A stretch of DNA of 64,000 nt from UBA4742 sp002403895 (lineage in GTDB: Bacteria; Actinomycetota; Acidimicrobiia; Acidimicrobiales; Acidimicrobilacustridaceae), in assembly GCA_036823295.1 (NCBI GenBank), contig DAISGD010000003.1, positions 58,174-122,173 of the forward strand. The letters are read 5' to 3'. Shown here piece after piece: positions 41,701 through 50,269 of this stretch (the first letter of the stretch is position 1; the number at the start of each line of letters is the position of its first letter). Position numbers and translations under genes: made by a program. The notes beneath the pieces were generated by a model. The model was not told the DNA's origin. It was given only the letters and a program-made list of their open reading frames with translations, and made no database searches.

Positions 41701-42489
41701 ATGACCACCACCTATCTCGACCGCATCCTTGCTGCCCATCGTGAGGTGGCGGCCGCCGACACTCGCGCCTTGGCCCCGCTCGTCGAGCAGGCGGCGCGGA
41801 TGCCACCGACGCGGGGGTTCCGGGCGGCGCTGGCGGCGAGCGAGGGTCTGGCCGTGATCGCCGAGGTGAAGCGCCGGTCGCCGTCCAAGGGGCCGCTGGC
41901 CGCCGACCTCGACCCGGCGGTGATGGCCGCCGCCTATGCCGTTGGCGGCGCCGCCTGCCTCTCGGTGCTCACCGACGAGATGTTTTTCGGCGGATCAGCC
42001 ACGGATCTAGCCCTCGCCCGCGACGCCTGCACCCTGCCGGTGCTGCGCAAGGACTTCACGGTCTCGGCTCTCGACGTGGTCGACGCCCGGCTCATGAGGG
42101 CCGACGCCGTCCTGCTGATCGTGGCCGCCCTGGATGGCGGCGAGCTGGGGGAGCTTCTGGATCTGGCCCACGACCTGGGCCTCGACGCGCTGGTGGAGAT
42201 CCACGACGAAGCCGAGCTCGAGCGGGCGGTCGACGCCGGTGCCGACCTGGTGGGCGTGAACCAGCGGGACCTGGTCACGTTCGCGCTTGACACCGCTCGA
42301 GCTGTGCGCATGGCCCCCCAGATGCCTCCCGGGGTGGTGCGGGTGGCCGAATCCGGGATCGCCGGTCCGGTTGATGCTGCCGCCCTGCGCGCCGCCGGCT
42401 ATCACGCCGTGCTGGTGGGCGAGGCACTCGTCACCTCGGGCAGTCCCGCTGCCGCCGCGGCCGCCGTGGCCGCCCTGCGCGCCTGCTGA
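41701..42489 (+). CDS. trpC: Indole-3-glycerol phosphate synthase
   Basis: A 262-residue TIM barrel that closes the indole ring. Visible are the N-terminal RILAAHREVAAADT, AVIAEVKRRSPSKGPLA with the catalytic lysine, LSVLTDEMFFGGSATDL, LRKDFTVSALDVVDARLM with the second catalytic Lys, LVEIHDEAELERAV, LVGVNQRDLVTF and the phosphate loop AESGIAGPVDAAAL. It lies 45 bases after the ABM gene and 101 bases before trpF. No fused TrpF domain is present. Confidence 0.97.
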   Translation: MTTTYLDRILAAHREVAAADTRALAPLVEQAARMPPTRGFRAALAASEGLAVIAEVKRRSPSKGPLAADLDPAVMAAAYAVGGAACLSVLTDEMFFGGSATDLALARDACTLPVLRKDFTVSALDVVDARLMRADAVLLIVAALDGGELGELLDLAHDLGLDALVEIHDEAELERAVDAGADLVGVNQRDLVTFALDTARAVRMAPQMPPGVVRVAESGIAGPVDAAALRAAGYHAVLVGEALVTSGSPAAAAAAVAALRAC

Positions 42490-42590
42490 GCCACCCTGCA
42501 CCTCCGCTCCGATCACGGGCACAGCGACTCCCGGTGGCTGAGAAGGGGAAAGACGCCGAACGTCCCGGTCGCGCCACTAGCGTTGGTTTC

Positions 42591-43322
42591 GTGTTCGTCA
42601 AGATCTGCGGGATCACTACGGAGGAGGACGCCCTGCTTGCCGTGGCCATGGGGGCCGACGCCGTCGGCTTCGTGTTCGCGCCCGGGTCTCCCCGCCAGAT
42701 TGCGGTGAACCAGGCCCGGGACATCGCCCGCCGACTGCCGCCCGAGGTCATGACCATCGGGGTGTTCCGCGACGAGGCGTCGCGGCGGGTGGTGGAGATG
42801 ATGAACGCCGCCGGCCTGCACGGCGTCCAGCTCCACGGCCACGAGACACCGGCCGAGGGCAAGTGGATCCGCCAGCGGGCCCAGTTCCTGGTGCAGGCCT
42901 TCGCCGCCGGGGACCGCATGCTCGAGCGGGTCGACGAATACACCGCCGCCGACGCCATCATGATCGATTCGCCCTCACCGGGCTCGGGTCAGGTGTTCGA
43001 TTGGGTGTTGGCCGAGGGCCTACCCCTCACCCGTCGGGTGATCCTGGCCGGCGGGCTCACGCCCGACAACGTGGCCGACGCGGTGGCCCGGGTGCGACCG
43101 TGGGGCGTCGACGTGTCGAGCGGGGTTGAGCGCGAGCCGGGCCGCAAGGACGCCAGCAAGGTGATGCGCTTCATCAACGAGGCTAAGGACGCAGCCGAGG
43201 GGTACGGCGAAGAGCAACTCGACCTCGATGCCCCCGTCGATCCCCGGGCGCAGGTGCCTCTCGACGAGTTCGGCGAAGAGCCCCTGCTCTACGACTGGGA
43301 AGAGGACAGCTCCCCCGCCTGA
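42591..43322 (+). CDS. trpF: Phosphoribosylanthranilate isomerase with acidic tail
   Basis: A 243-residue TrpF: the catalytic Cys in FVKICGITTEEDALLA, GADAVGFVFAPGSPRQI, GLHGVQLHGHETP, the catalytic Asp in AIMIDSPSPGSG and LAGGLTPDNVADAV with VDVSSGVEREPGRKD. The last ~40 residues (EEQLDLDAPVDPRAQVPLDE onward) are a strongly acidic tail not found in the usual ~205-residue enzyme. TAGCGT lies seven bases before GTG 42591. Having a dedicated TrpF in an actinobacterium means HisA need not be the bifunctional PriA. Confidence 0.94.
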   Translation: MFVKICGITTEEDALLAVAMGADAVGFVFAPGSPRQIAVNQARDIARRLPPEVMTIGVFRDEASRRVVEMMNAAGLHGVQLHGHETPAEGKWIRQRAQFLVQAFAAGDRMLERVDEYTAADAIMIDSPSPGSGQVFDWVLAEGLPLTRRVILAGGLTPDNVADAVARVRPWGVDVSSGVEREPGRKDASKVMRFINEAKDAAEGYGEEQLDLDAPVDPRAQVPLDEFGEEPLLYDWEEDSSPA

Positions 43323-43443
43323 GCCGCCGGGCCAGCCCGACCCGACCCCGCGATCTGAGTTCTCTGGTTGGCGGTGGCCCGCGTAGGGTGGCGACGGTCC
43401 AGTACGTCAGGTCGTCGGTGTCGGTGGCCGCAGCGAGGAGCGC

Positions 43444-44625
43444 ATGGTGTCGTCGCCGGGTGAAGCGTCGTTCATGGGAGAGCCGTCCTCCGATGGTCGG
43501 TTCGGGGAGTTCGGCGGACGCTTCGTGCCCGAGACCCTCGTGCCCGCCTGCCACGAACTGGAAGTGGCCTTTCGCGCCGCGTGGAGCGATCCCGGCTTCC
43601 GCACCGAGCTCGACGACTTGCTGCGCGACTACGCCGGTCGCCCCTCGCCGCTGACCGAATGTCACCGCCTCAACGAGGTGCTCGGCTTGCGCCTGCTGCT
43701 CAAGCGGGAGGACCTGAACCACACGGGGTCGCACAAGATCAACAACGTGCTGGGCCAGGCCCTGTTGGCCCGGCGGATGGGCAAGACCCGATTGGTGGCC
43801 GAGACCGGCGCCGGTCAGCACGGCGTGGCCGCCGCCACCGCCGCCGCCCTGTTGGGCATGGATTGCATGGTCTACATGGGCGAGGTCGACATGGCCCGCC
43901 AGTCCCTCAACGTGTTCCGTATGCGCCTGCTGGGCGCGGAGGTGGTGCCGGCCGTATCAGGCAGCCGGACCCTCAAGGACGCGGTCAACGAGGCCATGAG
44001 GGATTGGGTGGCCACCGTGGGCAACACCCACTACTGCCTCGGTTCGGTCATGGGTCCCCATCCGTACCCGTGGATGGTGCGCGAGTTCCACCGGGTCATC
44101 GGCATCGAGTCGCGAGCCCAGTGCGCCGCGCTGCTCGACGGCGCGGTGCCCGATGTGGTGACCGCTTGCGTGGGGGGCGGATCGAACGCGGCCGGGATCT
44201 TCTCCGGGTTCGCCGATACCTCGGCGGAGCTGGTGGGCGTGGAGCCGGCCGGCGGCGCGGCGGTGCGCCGAGGGGTGCCTGGCGTGGTCCACGGGATGCG
44301 CTCGTATCTGATGCAGGACGAGTACGGCCAAGTCCTCGAGGCCCAGTCCATCTCTGCCGGGCTCGACTATCCGGGCGTGGGGCCCGAGCACTCTCATCTC
44401 GCCTCGATCGGCCGGGCCCGCTACGAGACGGTGACCGATGCCGAGGTGATCGACGCCTTCCAGCTGCTGTCGCGTATGGAGGGCATCATCCCCGCGCTGG
44501 AGCCGGCCCACGCCCTGGCTTGGGTGTCCCGGGCCCGGGAAGAGCTCGCCGGCCGGACCGTGCTGTTGAACCTGTCGGGCCGGGGCGACAAGGACGTGGC
44601 CCAGATGATGGAGATCCTCGGATGA
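43444..44625 (+). CDS. trpB: Tryptophan synthase beta subunit
   Basis: A 393-residue PLP enzyme joining indole and serine. FGEFGGRFVPETLVPA opens the conserved part, the Schiff-base Lys98 is in NHTGSHKINN, then RLVAETGAGQHGVA, CVGGGSNAAGIFSGF for phosphate binding and the catalytic Glu-containing AETGAGQ. The start may also be ATG 43474 (MGEPSSDGRF); 43444 has the better upstream box (GAGGAGCGC). A TAGGGT -10 candidate lies ~55 bases upstream, so trpBA can be transcribed apart from trpF. It overlaps trpA by four bases. Confidence 0.97.
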   Translation: MVSSPGEASFMGEPSSDGRFGEFGGRFVPETLVPACHELEVAFRAAWSDPGFRTELDDLLRDYAGRPSPLTECHRLNEVLGLRLLLKREDLNHTGSHKINNVLGQALLARRMGKTRLVAETGAGQHGVAAATAAALLGMDCMVYMGEVDMARQSLNVFRMRLLGAEVVPAVSGSRTLKDAVNEAMRDWVATVGNTHYCLGSVMGPHPYPWMVREFHRVIGIESRAQCAALLDGAVPDVVTACVGGGSNAAGIFSGFADTSAELVGVEPAGGAAVRRGVPGVVHGMRSYLMQDEYGQVLEAQSISAGLDYPGVGPEHSHLASIGRARYETVTDAEVIDAFQLLSRMEGIIPALEPAHALAWVSRAREELAGRTVLLNLSGRGDKDVAQMMEILG

Positions 44626-45491
44626 GCTCGGGGGGAACCGGCACGGTGTCGGTCGGGACCGACGATCTGGACCTCTCCATCCCCGACGCCCCCCAGGAAC
44701 CCGGCGCGCTCGAGTCGGTCTTGCGAGAGGCCCGAGCGGCCGGGCGCAAGCTGCTGGTGCCCTACGTGACCGGCGGTCTCGGGTCGGACTGGGCTGAGGT
44801 GGTGCGGGCTGTGGCCGACGCCGGGGCTGACGCCATCGAGATCGGCGTGCCCTTCAGCGACCCCGTCATGGATGGGCCGGTGATCCAAGCCGCCAGTGAG
44901 CAAGCCCTGGCGGGGGGCGCGACACCGGTCAGCATCCTCGACGAGTTGGCCCGAGTCGACGCCGGGGTGCCCCTGGCGGTCATGACGTATTACAACATCG
45001 CCTTCCGCACCGGCCTGGAGCGCTTCGCCCGGTCCTTGGCGGCCAGCGGGGTGGCCGCGGCCATCCTGCCTGATCTGCCGTTGGAGGAGTGCGGGCCGTG
45101 GGCTCGGGCGGCCGATGCCGCCGGAGTCGAGACCGTGCTTCTGGCTGCGCCCACCGCCCCGGACGACCGCCTGCCCCGGGTCTGCGCCCGCGCCCGGGGG
45201 TTCGTCTACGCCGTTGGACTGGTGGGCGTGACGGGGGAGCGAAACTCCCTGGCCGCCAGCTCGCTGGTCATCGCCAAGCGGCTCAAGGCCGTCACCGACA
45301 AGCCGGTGCTGGTCGGGGTGGGGGTGTCGTCGCCGGCGCAGGCGGTCGAGGTTTGCCAGGAGGCCGATGGCGTGGTGATCGGCTCGGCCCTGATCCGCCG
45401 CCTGCTCGACGGCGAGGGCCCGCTGGGCGCCGCCGCCTTCATCGGCTCGGTCCGGGCCGCGCTCGACGCCGGCTGGGCCACCCGTCGCTAG
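44622..45491 (+). CDS. trpA: Tryptophan synthase alpha subunit
   Basis: A 289-residue TIM barrel that releases indole from indole-3-glycerol phosphate. The catalytic Glu and Asp are in DAIEIGVPFSDPVMDGPVIQ (E of AIEIG) and PDLPLEE; VMTYYNIAFRTGLERF and GVGVSSPAQAVEV complete the barrel. The first ~28 residues (MSSGGTGTVSVGTDDLDL...) are an extension ahead of the usual start near LESVLREARAAGRKLLVPY. ATGA overlap with trpB indicates coupling of the two subunits. Confidence 0.96.
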   Translation: MSSGGTGTVSVGTDDLDLSIPDAPQEPGALESVLREARAAGRKLLVPYVTGGLGSDWAEVVRAVADAGADAIEIGVPFSDPVMDGPVIQAASEQALAGGATPVSILDELARVDAGVPLAVMTYYNIAFRTGLERFARSLAASGVAAAILPDLPLEECGPWARAADAAGVETVLLAAPTAPDDRLPRVCARARGFVYAVGLVGVTGERNSLAASSLVIAKRLKAVTDKPVLVGVGVSSPAQAVEVCQEADGVVIGSALIRRLLDGEGPLGAAAFIGSVRAALDAGWATRR

Positions 45492-45500
45492 CGTTGCCCG

Positions 45501-46517
45501 ATGACTGAGCCGGCATTGGTCCCTGGTGCCACGTCCGAACGGCTGCGCCGAGCATGGTTGGTGGGAACGGTCGCACTGACGCTCGCCGCCTACGCCCTGG
45601 CCATCGGGTCGGCGCCCGCGGCCGGCGCCGATCCTGCTCGAGCCCTCACTTGGCTGCTGTTCATCGGCTCGTCGGCCCACGTGGCCTCGACCGGCTGGTT
45701 CTCGTTTCTGCCTCAGGTGCGCGGCTACGCCCGGACGCGACCCCGCCGCTATCTGATCGCCCCCGCCGCCTTGGTGGCGGGAACCGCGCTGGTCGCCGCG
45801 GTGCTCGCACCCCAGCGCTTCGTCTGGTTGCTCCTCGTCTTCTTCGCGTGGCAGTTCTTCCACTTCCAGAAGCAGAACCTGGGCCTCGCCGCGCTGGCCG
45901 GGGTGAGCCACGGCGTCGGCTCGCTCGACGGTACCGAGCGCGGCGCCATCATGGCTACCGGGATCGCCGGGATCGCCGGACTCTTGTGGCACCCCGAACT
46001 CCTGCAGCTCGGGGTACGCCCGCCGCTGCGGCTGGGTTTCTCCCTCGCCGGCGCCGCCTTCGCCCTCGGCGTCGCCTTCGGTCTGTGGTGTCTCGGCCGG
46101 CGTCCACGATCCCAGCGGCCGGCGCCCTTCGTCGTCGTCTACCTGATGGGTTTGTTGTTCTTCGCCCCGGTCTTCCTCTTCCGCTCGCCTTATGCCGCGG
46201 TAGCCGGCCTGACCATCGCCCACGGCCTGCAGTACCTGCTCCTCATGGGATTCGTGGCCGGCGGTGAACCGACGGGCCACCGCCGCACGATCAGCCTGGC
46301 GGTGCTGGTCAACGCGACCCTCCTCGGCGGGCTGGCCCTGAACGCGGCGTCGCACCTGCACGACGCCCAGCCGGTCGGTCGGGCGTTGTTCGGCGCCTAC
46401 CTCGGGGTCGTGATGGCCCATTTCGTCATCGATGCCGGGATCTGGCGGCTGCGCGACTCCTTCCCCCGCCAGATGCTGACGGCCCGCGTCCCCTATCTGC
46501 TGAAGCCGGTGCGGTGA
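45501..46517 (+). CDS. Polytopic membrane protein with conserved-looking histidines
   Basis: A 338-residue integral membrane protein of about nine helices; I do not recognise the family by name. Histidines recur at helix ends: SSAHVASTGWF, WQFFHFQKQNLGL, LTIAHGLQYLL, AASHLHDAQ and MAHFVIDAGIWRLRDSF. The HF-x-x-Q-x-N and AHFxxDxxxWRxRD patterns resemble metal-binding sites of membrane di-iron or heme enzymes, but this is only a resemblance. The TAG stop of trpA doubles as the start of its TAGCGT -10 candidate, six bases before ATG, so it is likely transcribed separately from trpBA. Confidence 0.8.
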   Translation: MTEPALVPGATSERLRRAWLVGTVALTLAAYALAIGSAPAAGADPARALTWLLFIGSSAHVASTGWFSFLPQVRGYARTRPRRYLIAPAALVAGTALVAAVLAPQRFVWLLLVFFAWQFFHFQKQNLGLAALAGVSHGVGSLDGTERGAIMATGIAGIAGLLWHPELLQLGVRPPLRLGFSLAGAAFALGVAFGLWCLGRRPRSQRPAPFVVVYLMGLLFFAPVFLFRSPYAAVAGLTIAHGLQYLLLMGFVAGGEPTGHRRTISLAVLVNATLLGGLALNAASHLHDAQPVGRALFGAYLGVVMAHFVIDAGIWRLRDSFPRQMLTARVPYLLKPVR

Positions 46518-46541
46518 CGGCCGCGCCGGGCGGGTGAGGGA

Positions 46542-46772
46542 TCAGCCGCCGCCGCAGGAACCGGCGGCGCCGGCCGACTGGCTCAGGTTGATGACCGCGA
46601 AGACGAACCCGGCTACGAGCGCGGTGATGAGCAGCACCACCGCCGTGGTCACGATCACGGACCGTCGGCTGTTGTCTCCAGGGGAGATCATCCCGTCGTA
46701 CCCGTAGTTCTCGAAGGGATGCTCGAACTCGGGCGAGGCCGCCCCGACCGGGGCATCCATCAGGTCGGTCAT
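46542..46772 (-). CDS. Small single-pass membrane protein
   Basis: A 76-residue protein: a ~40-residue polar N-terminus (MTDLMDAPVGAASPEFEHPF, then NYGYDGMISPG), one hydrophobic helix (SVIVTTAVVLLITALVAGFVFAV) and a short tail with a Gly-Ser-Cys-Gly end. No named family. A purine box (GGGAGAAGGG) precedes the ATG. It converges with the polytopic membrane protein gene and is divergent from the next one. Confidence 0.7.
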   Translation of the reverse strand: MTDLMDAPVGAASPEFEHPFENYGYDGMISPGDNSRRSVIVTTAVVLLITALVAGFVFAVINLSQSAGAAGSCGGG

Positions 46773-46950
46773 CGCACCCTTCTCCCTACGAACTGGGGTC
46801 TGCCCACGGTAGCTCCGCCAGCGCCAGCCGGCAGGGAATCGTGGTCACCCATGCCCGGAGGTCGGAGCCGTGCGGTGATCCTTGACTCCGAATGCCTGTC
46901 AGTCCACTCTGCATGGAGTAACTGGTGCGATCTGCAGGGGAGGGAACGCC

Positions 46951-47631
46951 ATGAGCGGATGGTCGCGGGCGGGAGCCGGTGCCGGGGTGGCCGGAGCGGT
47001 GGTGTATCTCGTCGGGGCGTTCATCGGTGGCGCGCCCCTCAAGCCCGACGATTCGATCGACAAGGTCGTCGCTCACCTCCATGCCCATCGCAGCGGCCTC
47101 CTCGCCGGGATGGCGCTCACCCTCGTCGGGCTGGCCCTGTTCTTGTGGTTCTTGGGGTATCTGCGAGCGATGCTCTCCGGGGTCGAGGGCGAGGGTGCGC
47201 CGCTCGCCACGGTCACCGTTGGCTCCTGGATCTCGCTGTTCGTCCTGATCGGCGCCGCAGGTGTGCCGTTGAACGTGGTCGTGTGGCGGGGCGCCGACCA
47301 GATCGACCCCACGCTGGTTCGGCTCGCGTTCGACGCGCAGAACCTGTCGCTGTACGCCGTGACCGCCACCGTGGCCCTGGTGTCGGTGCTGGCGCCGTGC
47401 GTCGTCATCTGGCGCACGGGCATCGTGCCCCGCTGGCTTGTTGCGCTCGGCGCCATCGTGATCGCCGTCAGCCTGGTCGAGATCGCCGGCCTGCCTAGTC
47501 GGACCGGGTGGAACGCGGCCGGCTACGCCTTCGGCCTCGGCCCGATCGTGTGGGTCATCTGGGTGGCGGCTCTCAGCATCACGATGATGCTCCGGGCCCC
47601 GGCCCCCGAGCCGCACCTCGGCTCCAGCTGA
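46951..47631 (+). CDS. Six-helix membrane protein of unknown function
   Basis: A 226-residue membrane protein with about six helices (for instance AGVAGAVVYLVGAFIGG, AGMALTLVGLALFLWFLGYL, SLFVLIGAAGVPLNVVVW, VTATVALVSVLAPCVVIW). Similar proteins are annotated DUF4386-like or simply hypothetical in actinobacteria. ATG 46951 is preceded by AGGGGAGGGA, a good ribosome site; the frame extends to 46882 without support. A TTGACT box with a CACTCT 17 bases later, upstream near 46880-46910, may be its promoter. Confidence 0.75.
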   Translation: MSGWSRAGAGAGVAGAVVYLVGAFIGGAPLKPDDSIDKVVAHLHAHRSGLLAGMALTLVGLALFLWFLGYLRAMLSGVEGEGAPLATVTVGSWISLFVLIGAAGVPLNVVVWRGADQIDPTLVRLAFDAQNLSLYAVTATVALVSVLAPCVVIWRTGIVPRWLVALGAIVIAVSLVEIAGLPSRTGWNAAGYAFGLGPIVWVIWVAALSITMMLRAPAPEPHLGSS

Positions 47632-47686
47632 GGGTGACGGGCGGTCCTCGTCGCCGTTGATCGGTCACGCTCTACGCTCGGCGGTC

Positions 47687-48361
47687 ATGCCTGAGCCCAA
47701 GGTCTTCCCCCAGATCCGCTTCGAGCGACCGCCCGGTGCCACGGAGATCCTCCTGGTCCGTCATGGCGAGTCCGAGCCCGTCGTCGAGGGCCGGGACCAC
47801 CCCCTCGTGGATGGCCACGGAGATCCGGCTCTGTCGCCCGAGGGACGGCTGCAGGCCGAGCGGCTCGGTGAACGGTTGGCGCACGAACCCATCGACGCCA
47901 TCTACGTCACCACCTTGCGGCGCACCGCCGAGACGGCGGCCCCCCTGGCCGCCCGCCTGGGCATCGAGCCGCGAGTCGAGGCCGATCTCCGGGAGGTGCA
48001 TCTGGGGGAGTGGGAGAACGGCCTCTTCCGCCAGAAGGTCGTCGAGCGGGACCCACTGGCCCTCCGCATGATGACCGAGCAAAGCTGGGAGGTCATCCCG
48101 GGCGCGGAGAAGGACGCGGCGTTCACCGCCCGGGTTCGAGTCGGCCTGGAGCGGGTGGCGACCGCTCACCCCGACCAGTTGGTCGTGGTGGTGGCCCACG
48201 GCGGCACCATTGGCGCCCTCCTGGCCCAAGCCACCGGCTCCCAGCACTTTGCCTTCGTAGCCGACAACGCTTCGATCTCCGGTCTTGTCATCACCCCCGA
48301 GCGATGGATCCTCCGCCGCTTCAACGAGACCGCGCACCTCGACGCCGCGGCGGGCGACTGA
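47687..48361 (+). CDS. Histidine phosphatase family protein
   Basis: A 224-residue phosphoglycerate-mutase-like phosphatase. The catalytic RHG motif is ILLVRHGESEPVVEG, with the second Arg in YVTTLRRTAETAAPLA, the acid in REVHLGEWENGLF and the second His in VVVVAHGGTIGALLA. Substrate unknown. TACGCT lies eight bases before ATG 47687. Its stop overlaps the start of the AMP nucleosidase gene by one base, so the two proteins may act together in nucleotide phosphate metabolism; that is inference. Confidence 0.9.
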   Translation: MPEPKVFPQIRFERPPGATEILLVRHGESEPVVEGRDHPLVDGHGDPALSPEGRLQAERLGERLAHEPIDAIYVTTLRRTAETAAPLAARLGIEPRVEADLREVHLGEWENGLFRQKVVERDPLALRMMTEQSWEVIPGAEKDAAFTARVRVGLERVATAHPDQLVVVVAHGGTIGALLAQATGSQHFAFVADNASISGLVITPERWILRRFNETAHLDAAAGD

Positions 48362-49545
48362 TGGTTGTCGAGGACGGCACCACCATCGACCCGGTCGAGG
48401 GCATCGACGCCGCGGTGCAACGACTCCTCGTGGCCCTTGGTGAGGTGGCCGACGCAGGGTCCTACGCCGAGGTGGAGGTCATCCGCCCCTGGTCGGCCCA
48501 CAATCCGCGCATCACCGGGGAGTTCGCCAGCGTCCAGCCGATCCGGTGGTACCTCGAGCGTGAGCTCGGCGCGCTGTTGCGACGGGGGGCCACCGTCGGG
48601 GTGCGGCGCTCCCGTCCTGCCGTCGATCTGGCGGATGTGGCCCTCTCGGCCGCGGTGGACGAGAGCGACTGGGACGTCCGCACCAAGAAGTTGTTCCTGT
48701 TCGGGCCGGAGCGGGTGGCGCTGTCGCTCGATCGCCTGGCCCACTACACCGGCACCGCCCCCGAGTCCTTCCAGCGCTACGTCCTGTTCACCAACTACGC
48801 CATGCACGTCGAGGCGTTCCGTGACCGCTTCGCTGACGCGGAGGGACCCGAGAGCCCGGTGCAGATGCCGGCCTGGCACCACCGGGCCCCTGGCAACACG
48901 GGGGTCAGCATCGTCAACATCGGCGTGGGGCCGTCCAACGCCAAGACCATCACCGACCACATCGGCGTGTTGAGGCCCGACGCTCTGATCATGATCGGTC
49001 ATTGCGGTGGCCTCCGGAACCACCAGGACGTGGGGGACTTCGTCCTCGCCACGGCCTATTTGCGGGGCGATCACGTGCTCGACGACGTCTTGCCCACCAG
49101 CGTGCCGGTCACACCCAACCACTATCTGAACCGCTTCCTGCTCGATGCCCTGGCCGAGCGCGACACGCGGTTCCGGCTCGGCACCGTGTACACGACGGAC
49201 AACCGCAACTGGGAGTTCAACCAGGCCCCTGCGCTGGCCGCCATCCGGGCTTCCCGCAGCGTGGCCGTTGACATGGAATCGGCCACCATCGCCGCCAATG
49301 GCTTCCGCTACCGCATGCCGAACGCCACCCTGCTCTGTGTGTCCGACAAGCCGCTCCACGGCGCGCCGAAACTGTCGGGCGCGGCGGCGGCATTCTATGA
49401 GGCCTCGCGCCGTGAGCATTTGGCCATCGCTCTTGATGCCATCGACCGGGTTCGCCGTGACCATCCCCGTGGCGTGCCGGCGGCCGACATTCGCAGCACC
49501 GACGAGCCCTTGTTCGGCACGCCGACGGACGTCGAACCTAACTGA
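48361..49545 (+). CDS. amn: AMP nucleosidase
   Basis: A 394-residue enzyme splitting AMP to adenine and ribose 5-phosphate. The N-terminal AMN domain (ITGEFASVQPIRWYLEREL) is followed by a purine-nucleoside-phosphorylase-like domain with GVSIVNIGVGPSNAKTITDH, ALIMIGHCGGLRNHQDVGDFVLA, DNRNWEF and the catalytic-site stretch AVDMESATIAANGFRYR with CVSDKPLHG. Length is slightly shorter than the ~480-residue E. coli enzyme. It directly follows the histidine phosphatase gene. Confidence 0.92.
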   Translation: MVVEDGTTIDPVEGIDAAVQRLLVALGEVADAGSYAEVEVIRPWSAHNPRITGEFASVQPIRWYLERELGALLRRGATVGVRRSRPAVDLADVALSAAVDESDWDVRTKKLFLFGPERVALSLDRLAHYTGTAPESFQRYVLFTNYAMHVEAFRDRFADAEGPESPVQMPAWHHRAPGNTGVSIVNIGVGPSNAKTITDHIGVLRPDALIMIGHCGGLRNHQDVGDFVLATAYLRGDHVLDDVLPTSVPVTPNHYLNRFLLDALAERDTRFRLGTVYTTDNRNWEFNQAPALAAIRASRSVAVDMESATIAANGFRYRMPNATLLCVSDKPLHGAPKLSGAAAAFYEASRREHLAIALDAIDRVRRDHPRGVPAADIRSTDEPLFGTPTDVEPN

Positions 49546-49574
49546 GGATCGGAGGGCGGTGTGACCGACCGGTC

Positions 49575-49628
49575 GGGATCGTTCCTGCATCCAGCCCCAC
49601 CACAGAGCGCGAACTGCAGGAACGACCC
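49575..49628. repeat. Inverted repeat between amn and the next gene
   Basis: GATCGTTCCTGCA (49577-49589) mirrors TGCAGGAACGACC (49615-49627) with one bulged base, around a 25-base loop. The CAGGAACG core also occurs in the arms of the 15681 palindrome. It may terminate amn or be another member of that element family. Confidence 0.6.
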
Positions 49629-49669
49629 TTCTGCTCTGAGCGCTCGCTGCGGCTCCTAGGGTATGCGTC

Positions 49670-50161
49670 ATGCGTGACGGCCTGATCAGGCTGCGGAACT
49701 TCCCCCGCAGTCGCCTCCTGGAAGAGCCGCTCTGCCGGGTTCGCACCAGTGAGTTGAGCCTCTACCAAGCGGTGGGGGAGCCCACGGCCATGACCGACCC
49801 CAGCGACGCCGACCCCCGGCTCTACTGGGACCTGCAGTGGTCGTGCGGGATGGTGATGGGCCTCCAGTTCCACCAACTCAGCGAGGAACTTCTGGTCCGC
49901 CTGGACGAGGCCGACGTCCCCCACGCCCTGCGCCATCTCGGGGTTGAGGCTTACGAGATGCACCTCTTGCGCGTTGAGGACCCTGATCGGTTCGCCCAGC
50001 TCGCCGAGCCACCCGACCTCGACCACGAGCTGTGGCGCCTGACGCCGGACGGGACCGAGCAGTGCTACAAGCGAGGGCTCAGCCGGCGCGACGTCGAGTG
50101 CTGGGTCGCCCAGGCCGAGGCCGCCACCGGGCGCCGCCATTGGGTGGTCAAGCGGGCTTGA
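49670..50161 (+). CDS. Hypothetical protein
   Basis: A 163-residue soluble protein that I cannot place in a family. It is rich in acidic residues with a hydrophobic core, WDLQWSCGMVMGLQFHQLSEELL and a C-terminal CYKRGLSRRDVECWVAQAEA followed by a basic end. ATG 49670 follows TAGGGT at seven bases, the leaderless pattern seen across the window; ATG 49790 (MTDPSDADPRLYWDL) is an alternative with a GGGGGAG box. GC-rich third positions hold from the first start onward. Confidence 0.7.
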   Translation: MRDGLIRLRNFPRSRLLEEPLCRVRTSELSLYQAVGEPTAMTDPSDADPRLYWDLQWSCGMVMGLQFHQLSEELLVRLDEADVPHALRHLGVEAYEMHLLRVEDPDRFAQLAEPPDLDHELWRLTPDGTEQCYKRGLSRRDVECWVAQAEAATGRRHWVVKRA

Positions 50162-50202
50162 CGTCACGCCCCCTGGCTCTACCTCACGGCCCCTTCTGCT
50201 AC

Positions 50203-50242
50203 CCGCGCACGTTTTGGCTAGATGTGGCTGAAAAGTGCGCGG
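50203..50242. terminator. Hairpin in a convergent gap, likely bidirectional terminator
   Basis: CCGCGCAC (50203-50210) pairs with GTGCGCGG (50235-50242), extended inward by TTTT/AAAA pairing past one unpaired G. The gap lies between converging genes, where a terminator working in both directions is expected. Confidence 0.6.
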
Positions 50243-50269
50243 AGAACCGGAAAATGGAGGTCGTGGTGG

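Noticed and set aside
44421..46421. 666-codon minus-strand frame opposite trpB, trpA and the membrane protein
   Set aside because: It is a GC-driven shadow: rich in Gly, Arg, Gln and His without any motif, crossing three real genes.
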